A DNA stretch of 34,215 nt from Chloroflexi bacterium GWB2_54_36 (GCA_001796355.1 MGMG01000095.1:1-34215), one strand, 5' to 3'; counted from the first letter of the stretch, positions 1 to 7,814 are shown. Notes: generated by a model from the sequence alone, not told the origin. Made by a program: numbers and translations.

Positions 1-5
1 GCGCA

Positions 6-764
6 CTACGATTCCATTTTCCGCCAGGCCTGGTATAACCCCAGCCGCCCGCCGTCCCCATCCGATTCGAATTCCGAATCCACCGTGAATCCCGCTTGAG
101 CGGCGAGGTCTGTCAGTTCCTCGCGGCTGAATAGGTGCACATAGCGCAGGCCCACCTGCTCAGGCTGGCCGGACAGCGCATAACGCCAGTCGAGCAGGGT
201 ATCGCCCGGTTCAAGTTCGGTTTCATCGATCCCAACGGTTTCCCATGCGACGCGACGCGCCATCAATTTAGCTGAATGTTGAAACTGCCACTCGGAGTGG
301 ATGAAAACCCCACCTTCGGGCAGCAGGTCGCACACCTGCCGTAGAATGCGCGCTCGCACGGCGCTGTCGGGAATATGATGCAGCACGGCAAAAGCCAGCA
401 CCACGTCCACCGGAAAGCCGGCTGCCAGGTCAGCCCAGTTTGGGTCGATCAGGTCGGCGCGGGCAAAGCGGATATCCACCCCGCCCGGTTTGGCGCGGTG
501 CAGCGCGTTGCGGGCTTCGGCCAGCAGTTCATTACTGAAATCCAGCCCGAAATAAGAGCCGGTAATCCACAACTTGTCCAATTCCAACGCCAGCGTGCCT
601 GAACCGCAGCCCAGGTCGAGCAGCCGTCCGCCAACCGGCAAGCCATTGACAACCCGGCGCACCCCAGGTTGAATTCTCCGGCGGGTGGCCGCAAAAGCCG
701 GTCCGAATTTCTGGTAAAATTCCTGATTAAGGTGTAGCAGGCGTTGAAAGGTGAGTGAATCCAT
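6..764 (-). CDS. Class I SAM-dependent methyltransferase
   Basis: A 252-residue Rossmann-fold methyltransferase that would transfer a methyl group from S-adenosylmethionine. Motif I (LLDLGCGSG) is at residues 48-56. The acidic residue that should hold the SAM ribose is Asp75 in YFGLD. The post-II/IV stretch VVLAFAVLHHIPD is around 121-133. The N-terminal segment with FAATRRRIQPG resembles the start of TRM9/AlkBH8-type tRNA methyltransferases, but that is a weak resemblance and the substrate is not known. The gene is complete: its TAG stop lies at 6-8. It is divergent from the ABC transporter operon, with 184 bases between the starts. A TATAAG-like box lies about 12 bases before the ATG on the minus strand. 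Confidence 0.85.
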   Translation of the reverse strand: MDSLTFQRLLHLNQEFYQKFGPAFAATRRRIQPGVRRVVNGLPVGGRLLDLGCGSGTLALELDKLWITGSYFGLDFSNELLAEARNALHRAKPGGVDIRFARADLIDPNWADLAAGFPVDVVLAFAVLHHIPDSAVRARILRQVCDLLPEGGVFIHSEWQFQHSAKLMARRVAWETVGIDETELEPGDTLLDWRYALSGQPEQVGLRYVHLFSREELTDLAAQAGFTVDSEFESDGDGGRLGLYQAWRKMES

Positions 765-880
765 GATCAGCCGGGACTTATAATTTTAGGCTAAGCGCCG
801 TTTTCGAATATTTTTGGGGGAATGTGCCTTGAGCAGAAAGACTATTCTGCCGCACGGCCCCTTTAACGATTTGAGCCTTT

Positions 881-909
881 CCTGAGAGGGTATTGGCAGC
901 CGTCTCAGG
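881..909. promoter_or_regulatory. Inverted repeat in the ABC operon leader
   Basis: CCTGAGA at 881-887 and TCTCAGG at 903-909 form a perfect 7-bp inverted repeat with a 15-nt loop. It lies 40 bases before the ABC ATPase start. A second short repeat, GCAGAA/TTCTGC, is at 833-838 and 845-850. The 881-909 repeat could be an operator or a leader hairpin. No convincing promoter boxes were found next to it. Confidence 0.35.
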
Positions 910-925
910 CCATGATTTGAGTTTA

Positions 926-951
926 CCACGCTCCTCCGTGGAGGGTTTATG
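926..951 (+). promoter_or_regulatory. Hairpin overlapping the Shine-Dalgarno of the ABC ATPase
   Basis: CCACG (926-930) pairs with CGTGG (937-941). The loop CTCCTC carries an anti-Shine-Dalgarno sequence. The Shine-Dalgarno GGAGGG (940-945) precedes the ATG at 949 and is itself part of CCTCC-GT-GGAGG. In RNA the ribosome site could be partly occluded. This is seen directly in sequence; a regulatory role is inference. Confidence 0.4.
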
Positions 952-1980
952 TCTGCTGATTATTCCATCGAGACGGAAAGTCTCGGGCGGGTCTATCGTC
1001 TGCGCGAGAACAAGAAAAAGAAAGGTCAGCCGCACGAACTGGTCGCCTTATCGGGTATCAACCTGCAGGTGCAGCGCGGCGAGTTGTTTGGTCTGCTGGG
1101 ACCTAACGGCGCTGGCAAGACCACGCTTATCAAAATTTTGACCACGCTCCTGGCGCCCAGCTCCGGTTGGGCGAAGGTCGCCGGGTACGACGTGCACCGC
1201 GAAACGGTCAAAGTTCGCCCGCTGATCAACATGGTTTCCGGCGGTGAGTCCTCCGGCTACGGCCTGCTGACCGTGCGCGAAAACTTATGGATGTTTTCGC
1301 AATTCTACGGCATGCAGTCAGCCGAGGCCTATAAATATATCGATGAACTGTTGGCAACCTTTGGGTTAACCGACCGCGCCAATACCAAATCGGCCGACCT
1401 GTCCACCGGGCTGCGCCAGAAGATGAACATCATTCGCGGGTTTATGACCGGCCCCGAGGTGTTGTTTTTGGATGAGCCAACTCTGGGGTTGGATGTTGGC
1501 GCTTCGCGCGATGTACGCGGTTTTGTCCGTCGCTGGATCAATGAAGACCCGCGTCGCACCCTGCTTTTGACCACCCACACCATGGTTGAGGCTGACGAGT
1601 TGTGCGACCGGGTCGCCATCATCAACCGCGGAAAGGTTTTGGCCTGCGACACCCCGGCTGCGCTCAAACACGAGCTCCAGCAGGAAGCCATTTTTAACCT
1701 GGATGTCAGCGCGCAGAACAGGCTGGAAGCGGCGCACTTCGAGACTTTGCCCGGTGTGCATAAAGTCCAACTCACCCCGTTTGACGGACACTCACAACTG
1801 CAATTCATCCTGGCCGAGGAAGCGGTGTTAAGCGCCGTAGTGAACACGCTGACCGAACGCGACGTAACCATTCTCAACCTGACCAAGCGCGAACCGACCC
1901 TCGAGGATGTGTTTGTCACCCTGGTCGGGCGTAGCATGGCAGAGGAAGAAAAGGCTGGCAGCAATGGAAACGGCCATTAG
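949..1980 (+). CDS. ABC transporter ATP-binding protein (ABC-2 exporter type)
   Basis: This is the ATP-hydrolysing subunit of an exporter, 343 residues, cytoplasmic and membrane-associated. Visible motifs are Walker A GPNGAGKTT (51-59), signature LSTGLRQ (151-157), Walker B VLFLDE (171-176) and H-loop His210. The region where the Q-loop glutamine normally sits reads NMVSGGESSGYGLLT, with no clear Gln. A domain of about 90 residues after the ATPase fold is typical of drug and polysaccharide exporters of the ABC-2 class. Its last 17 bases overlap the first permease gene, and a second permease follows, so one ATPase probably serves a heterodimeric membrane pore. The substrate cannot be read from sequence. 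The start is set by a strong GGAGGG before ATG 949. Confidence 0.92.
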   Translation: MSADYSIETESLGRVYRLRENKKKKGQPHELVALSGINLQVQRGELFGLLGPNGAGKTTLIKILTTLLAPSSGWAKVAGYDVHRETVKVRPLINMVSGGESSGYGLLTVRENLWMFSQFYGMQSAEAYKYIDELLATFGLTDRANTKSADLSTGLRQKMNIIRGFMTGPEVLFLDEPTLGLDVGASRDVRGFVRRWINEDPRRTLLLTTHTMVEADELCDRVAIINRGKVLACDTPAALKHELQQEAIFNLDVSAQNRLEAAHFETLPGVHKVQLTPFDGHSQLQFILAEEAVLSAVVNTLTERDVTILNLTKREPTLEDVFVTLVGRSMAEEEKAGSNGNGH

Positions 1981-2740
1981 AAAAAACACCGGCTGGCGGC
2001 TCTTCATTCAGACCATCCTTGGGCGGGCCTATCCGCGCGTGGTGGGTATGTCGCGTGAAAAGTCCTGGCTGTTCTTTGATATTTTCCTGCCAATGCTCTC
2101 CGTGTCGGCGTATGTGTTCGTTTACCGCGCCATTGGCGCACCCGAGGAGTATATTGGCTTCGTGGTGGTCGGCGGCGCCATGACCGCTTTCTGGATGAAT
2201 ATCCTGTGGAGCATGTCCAGCCAGTTGTACTGGGAAAAAGAGACTGGTAACCTGGCGCTGTACATCATGTCGCCGACCAACCTGATGGCAGTCCTGTTGG
2301 GCAGCCTGGCTTTTAAGGTCCAGTATGCACTGGGCAGCTTCTGGCAGTTGCTGCTGGTCTTTTTCCTGGCGATGACCGCGCTTTACGGCATGGGTATGAT
2401 GACTGCATCCCTGTTTTTGCTACTTAGCCGTGAGGCGTGGCACATTGCCAACCTGGCTCAGGAACCCATCTATCTGGTGGCCGGGTTTTACTTCCCGATC
2501 AAAAGCTTCAATTTTTGGGTGGCAGCCGCGGCATCCATCATCCCGTTGACGCTGGGTCTGGATGCCATGCGTCAATTGGTGTTTCCATCGGGACCGGCGC
2601 TCGGGTTTTTGAATGTCAGGGTCGAAATTTTCATCCTGAGCGGGCTGGCGGTTTTGTTCATCACAGCGGCCCGCATCCTGCTTCGTAAAATGGAACGGCT
2701 GGCGATTCGCGAAGGCCGTTTGACCGAGAGCCGGAGGTAA
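1964..2740 (+). CDS. ABC-2 type transporter permease (first of two)
   Basis: A 258-residue integral membrane protein with about six hydrophobic segments and the ABC-2 permease layout. The reading frame is open further upstream, to 1907, but those codons lie inside the ATPase gene. ATG 1964 (METAIRKN) is the sensible start and overlaps the ATPase stop by 17 bases, which suggests translational coupling. With the next gene it would form the membrane pore of the exporter. The protein ends in a basic tail (RKMERLAIREGRLTESRR) expected to be cytoplasmic. Substrate unknown. Confidence 0.88.
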   Translation: METAIRKNTGWRLFIQTILGRAYPRVVGMSREKSWLFFDIFLPMLSVSAYVFVYRAIGAPEEYIGFVVVGGAMTAFWMNILWSMSSQLYWEKETGNLALYIMSPTNLMAVLLGSLAFKVQYALGSFWQLLLVFFLAMTALYGMGMMTASLFLLLSREAWHIANLAQEPIYLVAGFYFPIKSFNFWVAAAASIIPLTLGLDAMRQLVFPSGPALGFLNVRVEIFILSGLAVLFITAARILLRKMERLAIREGRLTESRR

Positions 2741-2743
2741 CTC

Positions 2744-3586
2744 ATGAATCTGCGCTCTTTTCGCACTGCAGCCTGGTTAGGCTGGAAAATCGAGTCGAAC
2801 TGGACCGACCCCTTTCTTTTCGCGGTTTATTCGATCATAAAACCGTTGGCCGGGGCAGCAATTCTGGTAGTGATGTACTCCGTCATCACCAAAGGCGACT
2901 TCGCCGCCCCGCTCTTCCCGTACATCTACCTTGGCAATGCCTTTTATATGTATGTCGGCGCAGTCATGACCGGCGTCTCGTGGGCGATCATTGACGACCG
3001 CGAACACTACCGCACCCTGAAGTATATGTATGTCGCGCCTATCCGTATCCCACTTTACTTGATCGGCCGGGCGGTGGCGCGTTTCCTGACAGGCAGCTTT
3101 TCAGTGCTTATTACCATCGTGTTTGGCGCACTTTTCCTGCATGTACCCATCGAGGCCGCACAGGTGGACTGGCTGCTCTTCAGCGTCAGTCTGCTGATGG
3201 GCGTGGTGCTGCTGGCGCTGATGGGCTTGACCCTGGCGGGCGTTACACTGTTGTTGGCGCGCCATTCGGATTATTTAGGGGATGCCGTCGCCGGCGGGTT
3301 ATACTTGTTTAGCGGAGCTGTTTTCCCGCTGGATGTCCTGCCTGCATGGCTGCGCCCAATCGGCTATGCCATGCCCATCACTTACTGGCTGGAACTGTTG
3401 CGCCGGTCACTGGTTGGGTCGGTGGCACAGGCTTTCCCGACCCTCGCCAACCTGAGCAACGGACAATTGCTGGCGATTCTAGGCGGCATGATCGCGCTGG
3501 CCGCGGTGGTGGCGGTTATCACCTTCCGCTGGTGTGACCATCAGGCGCGCGAGCGCGGCTATATCGACCGCACAACCAATTATTAA
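2744..3586 (+). CDS. ABC-2 type transporter permease (second of two)
   Basis: A 280-residue membrane protein with about six membrane segments and an ABC-2 permease C-terminal motif region (YLFSGAVFPLDVLPAWL, around 185-201). GGAGG ends about seven bases before the ATG, and only three bases separate it from the stop of the first permease, so the three genes form one operon. The segment before the second membrane helix (WKIESNWTDPFLF) is amphipathic and typical of these permeases. It probably dimerises with the first permease. Substrate unknown. Confidence 0.88.
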   Translation: MNLRSFRTAAWLGWKIESNWTDPFLFAVYSIIKPLAGAAILVVMYSVITKGDFAAPLFPYIYLGNAFYMYVGAVMTGVSWAIIDDREHYRTLKYMYVAPIRIPLYLIGRAVARFLTGSFSVLITIVFGALFLHVPIEAAQVDWLLFSVSLLMGVVLLALMGLTLAGVTLLLARHSDYLGDAVAGGLYLFSGAVFPLDVLPAWLRPIGYAMPITYWLELLRRSLVGSVAQAFPTLANLSNGQLLAILGGMIALAAVVAVITFRWCDHQARERGYIDRTTNY

Positions 3587-3604
3587 TGGATTTATTTTTC
3601 GTAG

Positions 3605-3623
3605 CGGCGGGCATTACCCGCCG
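3605..3623. repeat. GC-rich palindromic hairpin between the ABC operon and elp3
   Basis: CGGCGGG (3605-3611), loop catta, CCCGCCG (3617-3623): a perfect 7-bp stem. No T-tract follows on either strand, so it is a poor intrinsic terminator. It resembles the GGGCGGG-loop-CCCGCCC hairpin at 9116-9137, suggesting a dispersed palindromic repeat. Confidence 0.5.
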
Positions 3624-3642
3624 GTATTGAACGTACGGTTTA

Positions 3643-3651
3643 TGGTACGAT
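3643..3651 (+). promoter_or_regulatory. Extended -10 promoter of elp3
   Basis: TGGTACGAT fits an extended -10 (TGn plus a TACGAT hexamer). TTGAAC at 3627-3632 is a candidate -35 but the spacer is only 13. The elp3 ATG lies seven bases after the hexamer, so the transcript would start at or next to the start codon. The box sits inside an inverted repeat, ATGGTA-CGA-TACCAT (3642-3656), that could bind a repressor. Confidence 0.4.
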
Positions 3652-3657
3652 ACCATC

Positions 3658-5244
3658 ATGAATGATTGGAGCAAGAACAAAATCATCACCCCAGAAAACC
3701 AGGCGGCTGCCCGCACCGTGCTGGACGAAGTGCGCCACGGGCGGGACGTGATCAAGTCCATCCGGCGCCATCCGCTGCCTGACGGCGGCTACCTGGCCAA
3801 GTCGGTGCTGGTGGCGGCCTACCACGGCCTGGTTGCCAGCGGCGAATGGGTGGAGGACAATGATTTGCTCTCCCGCATCCGCATGAAGCCGGTGCGCACG
3901 CTTTCCGGCGTGACCACCGTTACGGTGCTGACCAAGCCCTACCCATGCCCAGGCAAATGCATTTTCTGCCCGACCGACGTGCGCATGCCAAAGTCATACT
4001 TGCCGGATGAACCCGGTGCGGCGCGCGCTTTTCAGAATAATTTCGACCCCTATGCCCAGGTGCGCTCGCGGCTTGAGTCGTACCAGGCCAACGGTCACCC
4101 GACCGATAAAATTGAGCTGCTTATTTTAGGCGGCACCTGGTCTTCGTACCGCCGCGACTATCAAGAGTGGTTCGTGCAACGCTGCTTCGATGCGCTTAAC
4201 GAGGTGGATTCCGTCTCTCTGCCCGAGGCGCAAAGCCTGAACGAGACCGCTTTGCATCGCAACGTCGGGCTGGTGATCGAGACTCGCCCGGACGAAATTA
4301 CGCCCAAAGAGCTGGCCTGGCTGCGCTACCTGGGAGTCACCAAGGTGCAGATGGGTGCGCAGTCATTGGACGACCGCATCCTGGAGCTTAACCAGCGCGG
4401 GCATACCGCTGCCGAAACGCTTCAGGCTACTGCTCTGCTACGCGCCGGCGGGTTTAAGGTGGTGCTGCACTGGATGCCCAATTTGTTGGGCGCCACGCCT
4501 GAATCCGACCGGGAGGATTTCTTTAAGCTGTGGCAGGGTTACTGCCCGGATGAGATCAAAATTTACCCCTGCCAGTTGCTGGAAAATGCTGGCCTGTATG
4601 CATATTGGCAGCGCGGCGAGTACCACCCCTATACTACTGAAGAACTGGTACAACTGATCGCGGATGTCAAGTTGTCGATCCCGGCCTACTGCCGCGTTAA
4701 CCGTGTCATCCGCGACATCCCGTCCACCCATGTGGTAGAGGGCAACCGCCGCACCAGCCTGCGTCAGGATGCGCTGGCCGAACTGGCTGCCCGCGGGCAG
4801 TCCTGCGGCTGCATCCGCTGCCGCGAGGTGCGCGGGGAAAAGGTCGATATTGAGACGCTGCGGCTGGACGACCTGGTCTATCCGGCAGCCTATGCCGAGG
4901 AGCACTTCCTGCATTACCGGACGCCCGAGGGGCACATTGCCGGGTACCTGCGACTTTCGCTACCGCAAGACGGAGCTCCGGAAGTGGGGCTGCCTGACCT
5001 GACCGGAGCTGCCTTGATCCGCGAGGTGCACGTCTACGGACAGTCGCTGCCGGTTGGCGGCGGGCAAGACGGCGCTGCCCAGCATGTGGGTCTGGGTACC
5101 CGACTGCTGGTCGAAGCCGAGCGCATCGCACGTGAGCACGGATTTGAGCGCATAGCGGTCATTGCCGCCATCGGCACCCGCCGCTATTACCAGGCGCGTG
5201 GCTTTGAATCCGGCGAGCTGTATTTGGTAAAGGCAGTCACTTAA
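3658..5244 (+). CDS. elp3: Elp3-family tRNA uridine-34 modification enzyme (radical SAM plus acetyltransferase domain)
   Basis: A 528-residue stand-alone Elp3. The radical SAM cluster motif is CPGKCIFC with Cys97, Cys101 and Cys104. The C-terminal 90 residues form a GNAT/HAT domain (LGTRLLVEAERIAREHGF, then IGTRRYYQARGF). In this family the enzyme uses SAM and acetyl-CoA to place a carboxymethyl group on U34 of tRNA. Eukaryotes need five partner subunits, but bacterial and archaeal Elp3 work without them, and the enzyme from the chloroflexote Dehalococcoides mccartyi has been studied structurally. No Shine-Dalgarno precedes the ATG and an extended -10 lies seven bases upstream, so leaderless translation is likely. 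It is transcribed apart from the ABC operon. Confidence 0.93.
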   Translation: MNDWSKNKIITPENQAAARTVLDEVRHGRDVIKSIRRHPLPDGGYLAKSVLVAAYHGLVASGEWVEDNDLLSRIRMKPVRTLSGVTTVTVLTKPYPCPGKCIFCPTDVRMPKSYLPDEPGAARAFQNNFDPYAQVRSRLESYQANGHPTDKIELLILGGTWSSYRRDYQEWFVQRCFDALNEVDSVSLPEAQSLNETALHRNVGLVIETRPDEITPKELAWLRYLGVTKVQMGAQSLDDRILELNQRGHTAAETLQATALLRAGGFKVVLHWMPNLLGATPESDREDFFKLWQGYCPDEIKIYPCQLLENAGLYAYWQRGEYHPYTTEELVQLIADVKLSIPAYCRVNRVIRDIPSTHVVEGNRRTSLRQDALAELAARGQSCGCIRCREVRGEKVDIETLRLDDLVYPAAYAEEHFLHYRTPEGHIAGYLRLSLPQDGAPEVGLPDLTGAALIREVHVYGQSLPVGGGQDGAAQHVGLGTRLLVEAERIAREHGFERIAVIAAIGTRRYYQARGFESGELYLVKAVT

Positions 5245-5247
5245 CTC

Positions 5248-5268
5248 CGTGCATTGCACGTGCTTTTT
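5248..5268 (+). terminator. Short intrinsic terminator after elp3
   Basis: CGTGC-ATT-GCACG (5248-5260) is followed by TGCTTTTT. The stem has only five base pairs, so termination may be weak. It lies four bases after the elp3 stop and in front of the convergent hepT gene. Confidence 0.5.
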
Positions 5269-5280
5269 AATCTGGATTTT

Positions 5281-5631
5281 TCAATTTTCCAATAACTTCC
5301 TTAATTCTTGGGAAAGCAAGGGTAAATCATGGGTTACAGTCCGCCATATTATCGGCAAACTTACGCCGAAATACTCATGCACCATGATATTTCGCATTCC
5401 ACGCATTTCTAGCCAGCCCATGTCAGGATAACGATCCTGAATGGCTTTGGGAATATACCCTGCCGCTTCCCCAATAACTTCCAAATTGCGAATGACCGCA
5501 TCCACGGTTTTGGCATCGTTTTTAAACTGGCCGTAGGTCATACCAGCGGTGTATGCTTGAATTTTCTCGATACAGGTTAGGATATCGGTGATACGTAGTT
5601 TCCAGTCGCGGCCGGTGGTTTTAGCGGGCAT
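5281..5631 (-). CDS. hepT: HepT-like HEPN ribonuclease toxin (DUF86)
   Basis: A 116-residue HEPN protein. The hallmark Rx4HxY motif is present as Arg80, His85 and Tyr87 in RNIMVHEYFG. HEPN toxins of this class cleave RNA. In studied MNT-HEPN pairs the antitoxin adds AMP to the tyrosine of this motif and silences the enzyme. The frame is open 16 codons further upstream, but ATG 5631 (MPAKTTGRDW) gives the normal family length and an 11-base overlap with the end of mntA, as expected for a coupled pair. It converges on elp3. Confidence 0.88.
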   Translation of the reverse strand: MPAKTTGRDWKLRITDILTCIEKIQAYTAGMTYGQFKNDAKTVDAVIRNLEVIGEAAGYIPKAIQDRYPDMGWLEMRGMRNIMVHEYFGVSLPIIWRTVTHDLPLLSQELRKLLEN

Positions 5632-5911
5632 AGATGGCTTCCTTGAGAATTCGTTCGCGTAAAGCTGGATGGAGCGCATCCGGCGTGACTAAATCAACCC
5701 GGCGCCCAATCCATTCCTCGAGCAAAAGCTTTAGCCGCACAAATTCAAACAAACCAACCGCGCGGTCGAATTCAACCAGAATGTCAACATCGCTGGTTTT
5801 ACTGGAATCTCCGCGCGCCACAGAGCCGAAAACGGCCAAATTTTTGACCCCGCGCTCAAGTAAATCAGCCTGGTGGGATTTGAAAATCTCAAAAACGTCT
5901 TCCCGCTTCAT
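5621..5911 (-). CDS. mntA: MntA-like minimal nucleotidyltransferase antitoxin
   Basis: A 96-residue minimal nucleotidyltransferase. The active-site pattern GSx10DxD is complete: Gly29-Ser30 in FGSVARGD, Asp41 and Asp43 in DVDILVEF, and a probable third carboxylate Asp73 in RRVDLVT. The family acts by AMPylating the partner HEPN toxin. It is the first gene of the pair and overlaps hepT by 11 bases. AGGAAC lies about ten bases before the ATG, and a TATACT box (5932-5937, minus) is placed to start a leader of roughly 14 bases. Confidence 0.88.
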   Translation of the reverse strand: MKREDVFEIFKSHQADLLERGVKNLAVFGSVARGDSSKTSDVDILVEFDRAVGLFEFVRLKLLLEEWIGRRVDLVTPDALHPALRERILKEAIYAR

Positions 5912-5931
5912 AGCACACTGTTCCTGCGCTT

Positions 5932-5937
5932 AGTATA
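5932..5937 (-). promoter_or_regulatory. -10 box of mntA-hepT
   Basis: On the minus strand TATACT lies 20 bases before the mntA ATG. No good -35 is seen at standard spacing; TTATCA with a 15-base spacer is the closest. Confidence 0.4.
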
Positions 5938-5987
5938 GCTGAATTCTTGCTTTGATAACGCGCTGAACCGCGCTATTTTTATCCACT

Positions 5988-6668
5988 TTAATTTCGTGAC
6001 ACGTGAAACGTGGCACTTGACACGAATTGCCTTATGGGCGCAAAACTAAACCGGTGCAGCTTGCAAGGCCCGATCTCATCCAACCCGGCGCGGTGGGCAG
6101 CGGTGCCATAACCCTTATTCCGGGCAAAGCAATACCCTGGGTAAGTCTCCTCAAGTTCCAGCATGACCGCGTCCCGCGCAGTCTTTGCCAGCACACTGGC
6201 GGCTGCGATGCTCAACGAGCGCGCATCCCCTTTGATCAAAATTTGCTGCGGGATATTCAAACCCGGCAAGTACACTGCATCTACCAGCAGGCGTTGCACC
6301 TCACAGCCGCAAGCAGAAAGCGCCCGTTCCATCGCCAGCCGCGTTGCCGGCACTATGCCAACTTCATCCACCTCATGTGCCTCGGCAAATCCAACCCCCC
6401 AGGCTAATGCCGCGGCCTGAATCCGGTCAACCCAGGTTGCTCGTTGGCGGCTCGTCATTTGCTTGGAATCGCGTACCCCGTGAAGCTTTTCCAGCAGCCC
6501 GGCATCCGGTGGAAGCACAACCGCCGCTGCGGAAACGGGTCCAGCCCAGGCTCCGCGTCCGGCTTCGTCCAGCCCGGCAACTGCCGTAAAACCGCTCGAC
6601 CACAACGGCGTTTCGAAACGCAGGTCGGGGTACTTTGGCACCTCAACTTTTGGCTGGCGCCGCATCAT
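5988..6668 (-). CDS. rnhB: Ribonuclease HII
   Basis: A 226-residue RNase HII, which nicks DNA 5' of embedded ribonucleotides and removes RNA from RNA-DNA hybrids. The four metal-binding carboxylates are Asp34 and Glu35 (GLDEAGRG), Asp130 (RLLVDAVY) and Asp166 (AKTARD). KGYGTAAHRAGL and the HRFSFAPI end of the fold are also visible. The last ten or so residues (SSATFHVSRN) lie beyond the family core and are encoded by a palindromic repeat. Start ATG 6668 lies within the end of the glycosyltransferase gene (26-base overlap) and has GGAG just upstream; ATG 6665 is an equally good start. Confidence 0.93.
   Translation of the reverse strand: MMRRQPKVEVPKYPDLRFETPLWSSGFTAVAGLDEAGRGAWAGPVSAAAVVLPPDAGLLEKLHGVRDSKQMTSRQRATWVDRIQAAALAWGVGFAEAHEVDEVGIVPATRLAMERALSACGCEVQRLLVDAVYLPGLNIPQQILIKGDARSLSIAAASVLAKTARDAVMLELEETYPGYCFARNKGYGTAAHRAGLDEIGPCKLHRFSFAPIRQFVSSATFHVSRN
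5990..6028. repeat. Composite inverted repeat overlapping the 3' end of rnhB
   Basis: An outer repeat, AATTTCGTG (5990-5998) against CACGAATT (6021-6028) with one bulged T, encloses an inner hairpin CACGT-GAA-ACGTG (6000-6012). The rnhB coding frame runs through the repeat and takes its last residues from it. Repeats of this CGTGACACGTGAAACG kind look like dispersed intergenic palindromes. Confidence 0.55.
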
Positions 6669-7383
6669 ACACTCCGCGCCGGGCGTTGCGCCGGATGTGA
6701 ATCAGGTCATTGACCATGTTCCAGGCATCCTGCCACATGCGCACTTTGGAATCGGCGTTGTAGTACCACGGCACGCCGACTTCCGTGATCGTATAACCGT
6801 GCAACCGGGCGATAAACAACACCTCAACATCGAACGTCCAGCCAAAGATGGTCTGGCGTTGAAATACATCCTCGGCGATATCATCGCGAAATAGTTTGAA
6901 ACCGCACTGCGTATCCTGCAGACCAGGTAAGGCAATCCAGCGTACCAACGTGTTGAATACCCGCCCGGAAAGATGCCGGATTTCCGGCTCGCCGTAGCGC
7001 ACCGATCCGGGCACTTCGCGCGATGCGATCACCACTTGCGGGTCGGGTATCTGTGGGGGCAGGAAGCGGTTGATCTCCTCGATCGGCATCGACAGGTCAG
7101 CGTCGCCGAAGAAGCGGTATTTTCCGCGCGCTGCCAGCATGCCAGACCGCACAGCCCGCCCCTTGCCGCGGTGTTCTTCGTGCAGCACCCGTACGGCCGG
7201 ATTGCTACTGGCAAAATCTTGCGCAATTTGCAGGGTACGGTCGCTGCTGCCGCTGTCGACAACCAAAACTTCGCTCAAGTAGTTTTGTTGATCTAAAAAG
7301 ACCTGGATTGTCTCCAGGGTGGCAGGCAGGCGTTTTTCTTCGTTTAGGGCGGGGATAATGATGGAGAGCAGCGGAGAGGTCAA
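6643..7383 (-). CDS. Family 2 glycosyltransferase, dolichyl/polyprenyl-phosphate hexose synthase type
   Basis: A 246-residue GT-A enzyme. The N-terminus reads LSIIIPALNEEKRLP and the nucleotide-sugar/metal motif is DAD at 94-96 (FFGDADLS). The GRVFNTLVRWIALPGLQDTQCGFKLF block matches dolichyl-phosphate glucosyl- and mannosyltransferases (ALG5/DPM1 type), so it probably loads a hexose onto a lipid phosphate for cell-envelope glycans. No C-terminal membrane helices are present. The start is TTG at 7383; no in-frame ATG lies nearby upstream. TACAAT (7395-7400, minus) could be its -10. rnhB is downstream and overlapping, so the two are co-transcribed. Confidence 0.87.
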   Translation of the reverse strand: MTSPLLSIIIPALNEEKRLPATLETIQVFLDQQNYLSEVLVVDSGSSDRTLQIAQDFASSNPAVRVLHEEHRGKGRAVRSGMLAARGKYRFFGDADLSMPIEEINRFLPPQIPDPQVVIASREVPGSVRYGEPEIRHLSGRVFNTLVRWIALPGLQDTQCGFKLFRDDIAEDVFQRQTIFGWTFDVEVLFIARLHGYTITEVGVPWYYNADSKVRMWQDAWNMVNDLIHIRRNARRGVYDAAPAKS

Positions 7384-7434
7384 GGGACGACCATATTGTA
7401 GCTAAAAGGTTGATCGACTCACGTTGATCGCAGG

Positions 7435-7779
7435 TCAGAACAGAGGCGCTTCCCTGATTTCGATCTTACCGTCGGGACTGTTGGCGGTGACAAGTTTTTC
7501 TTTTCCGCCGTTTCCGGTCAAATGCACCGGGGATATTAGGGAAAAAGTGCCGCCAAGATACGGCTGCCGTTCGCCAACCATGAATTTCTCGCCTTTTTTA
7601 ACGCGTCTGACCAGATCATCACGGTTGATCAGCATATGGTCAGACCAGGTGGGACCGCGCCGTTCGTAATACCGGGCGATGTTAATTTCCCCGTCTGTGC
7701 CGCGGCGAACAGCCTCGATCACGCCGTCGAATTTTTTAAATTCATCTGATGCATTTTTTTTGCGCGAGAATAGTCCCAT
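7435..7779 (-). CDS. Hypothetical protein, 114 residues
   Basis: I do not recognise a family. The protein is small, charged and soluble, beginning MGLFSRKKNASDEFKKFDG. A central stretch (INIARYYERRGPTWSDHMLINRDDLVRRV) and a beta-rich second half follow. The frame is open up to 7992, but that part lies under tRNA-Pro, so ATG 7779 is chosen; GGCGG lies about seven bases upstream. It sits about 100 bases downstream of tRNA-Pro on the same strand, behind the tRNA terminator. Translation looks credible because the residue composition is balanced. Confidence 0.65.
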   Translation of the reverse strand: MGLFSRKKNASDEFKKFDGVIEAVRRGTDGEINIARYYERRGPTWSDHMLINRDDLVRRVKKGEKFMVGERQPYLGGTFSLISPVHLTGNGGKEKLVTANSPDGKIEIREAPLF

Positions 7780-7814
7780 ATTAAATCCGCCGTTCTCGTG
7801 AAATTGGCTGGGAG

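Noticed and set aside
5959..5980. CGCG-ctgaac-CGCG followed by five T's, plus strand
   Set aside because: Only a 4-bp stem, and no plus-strand gene ends nearby.
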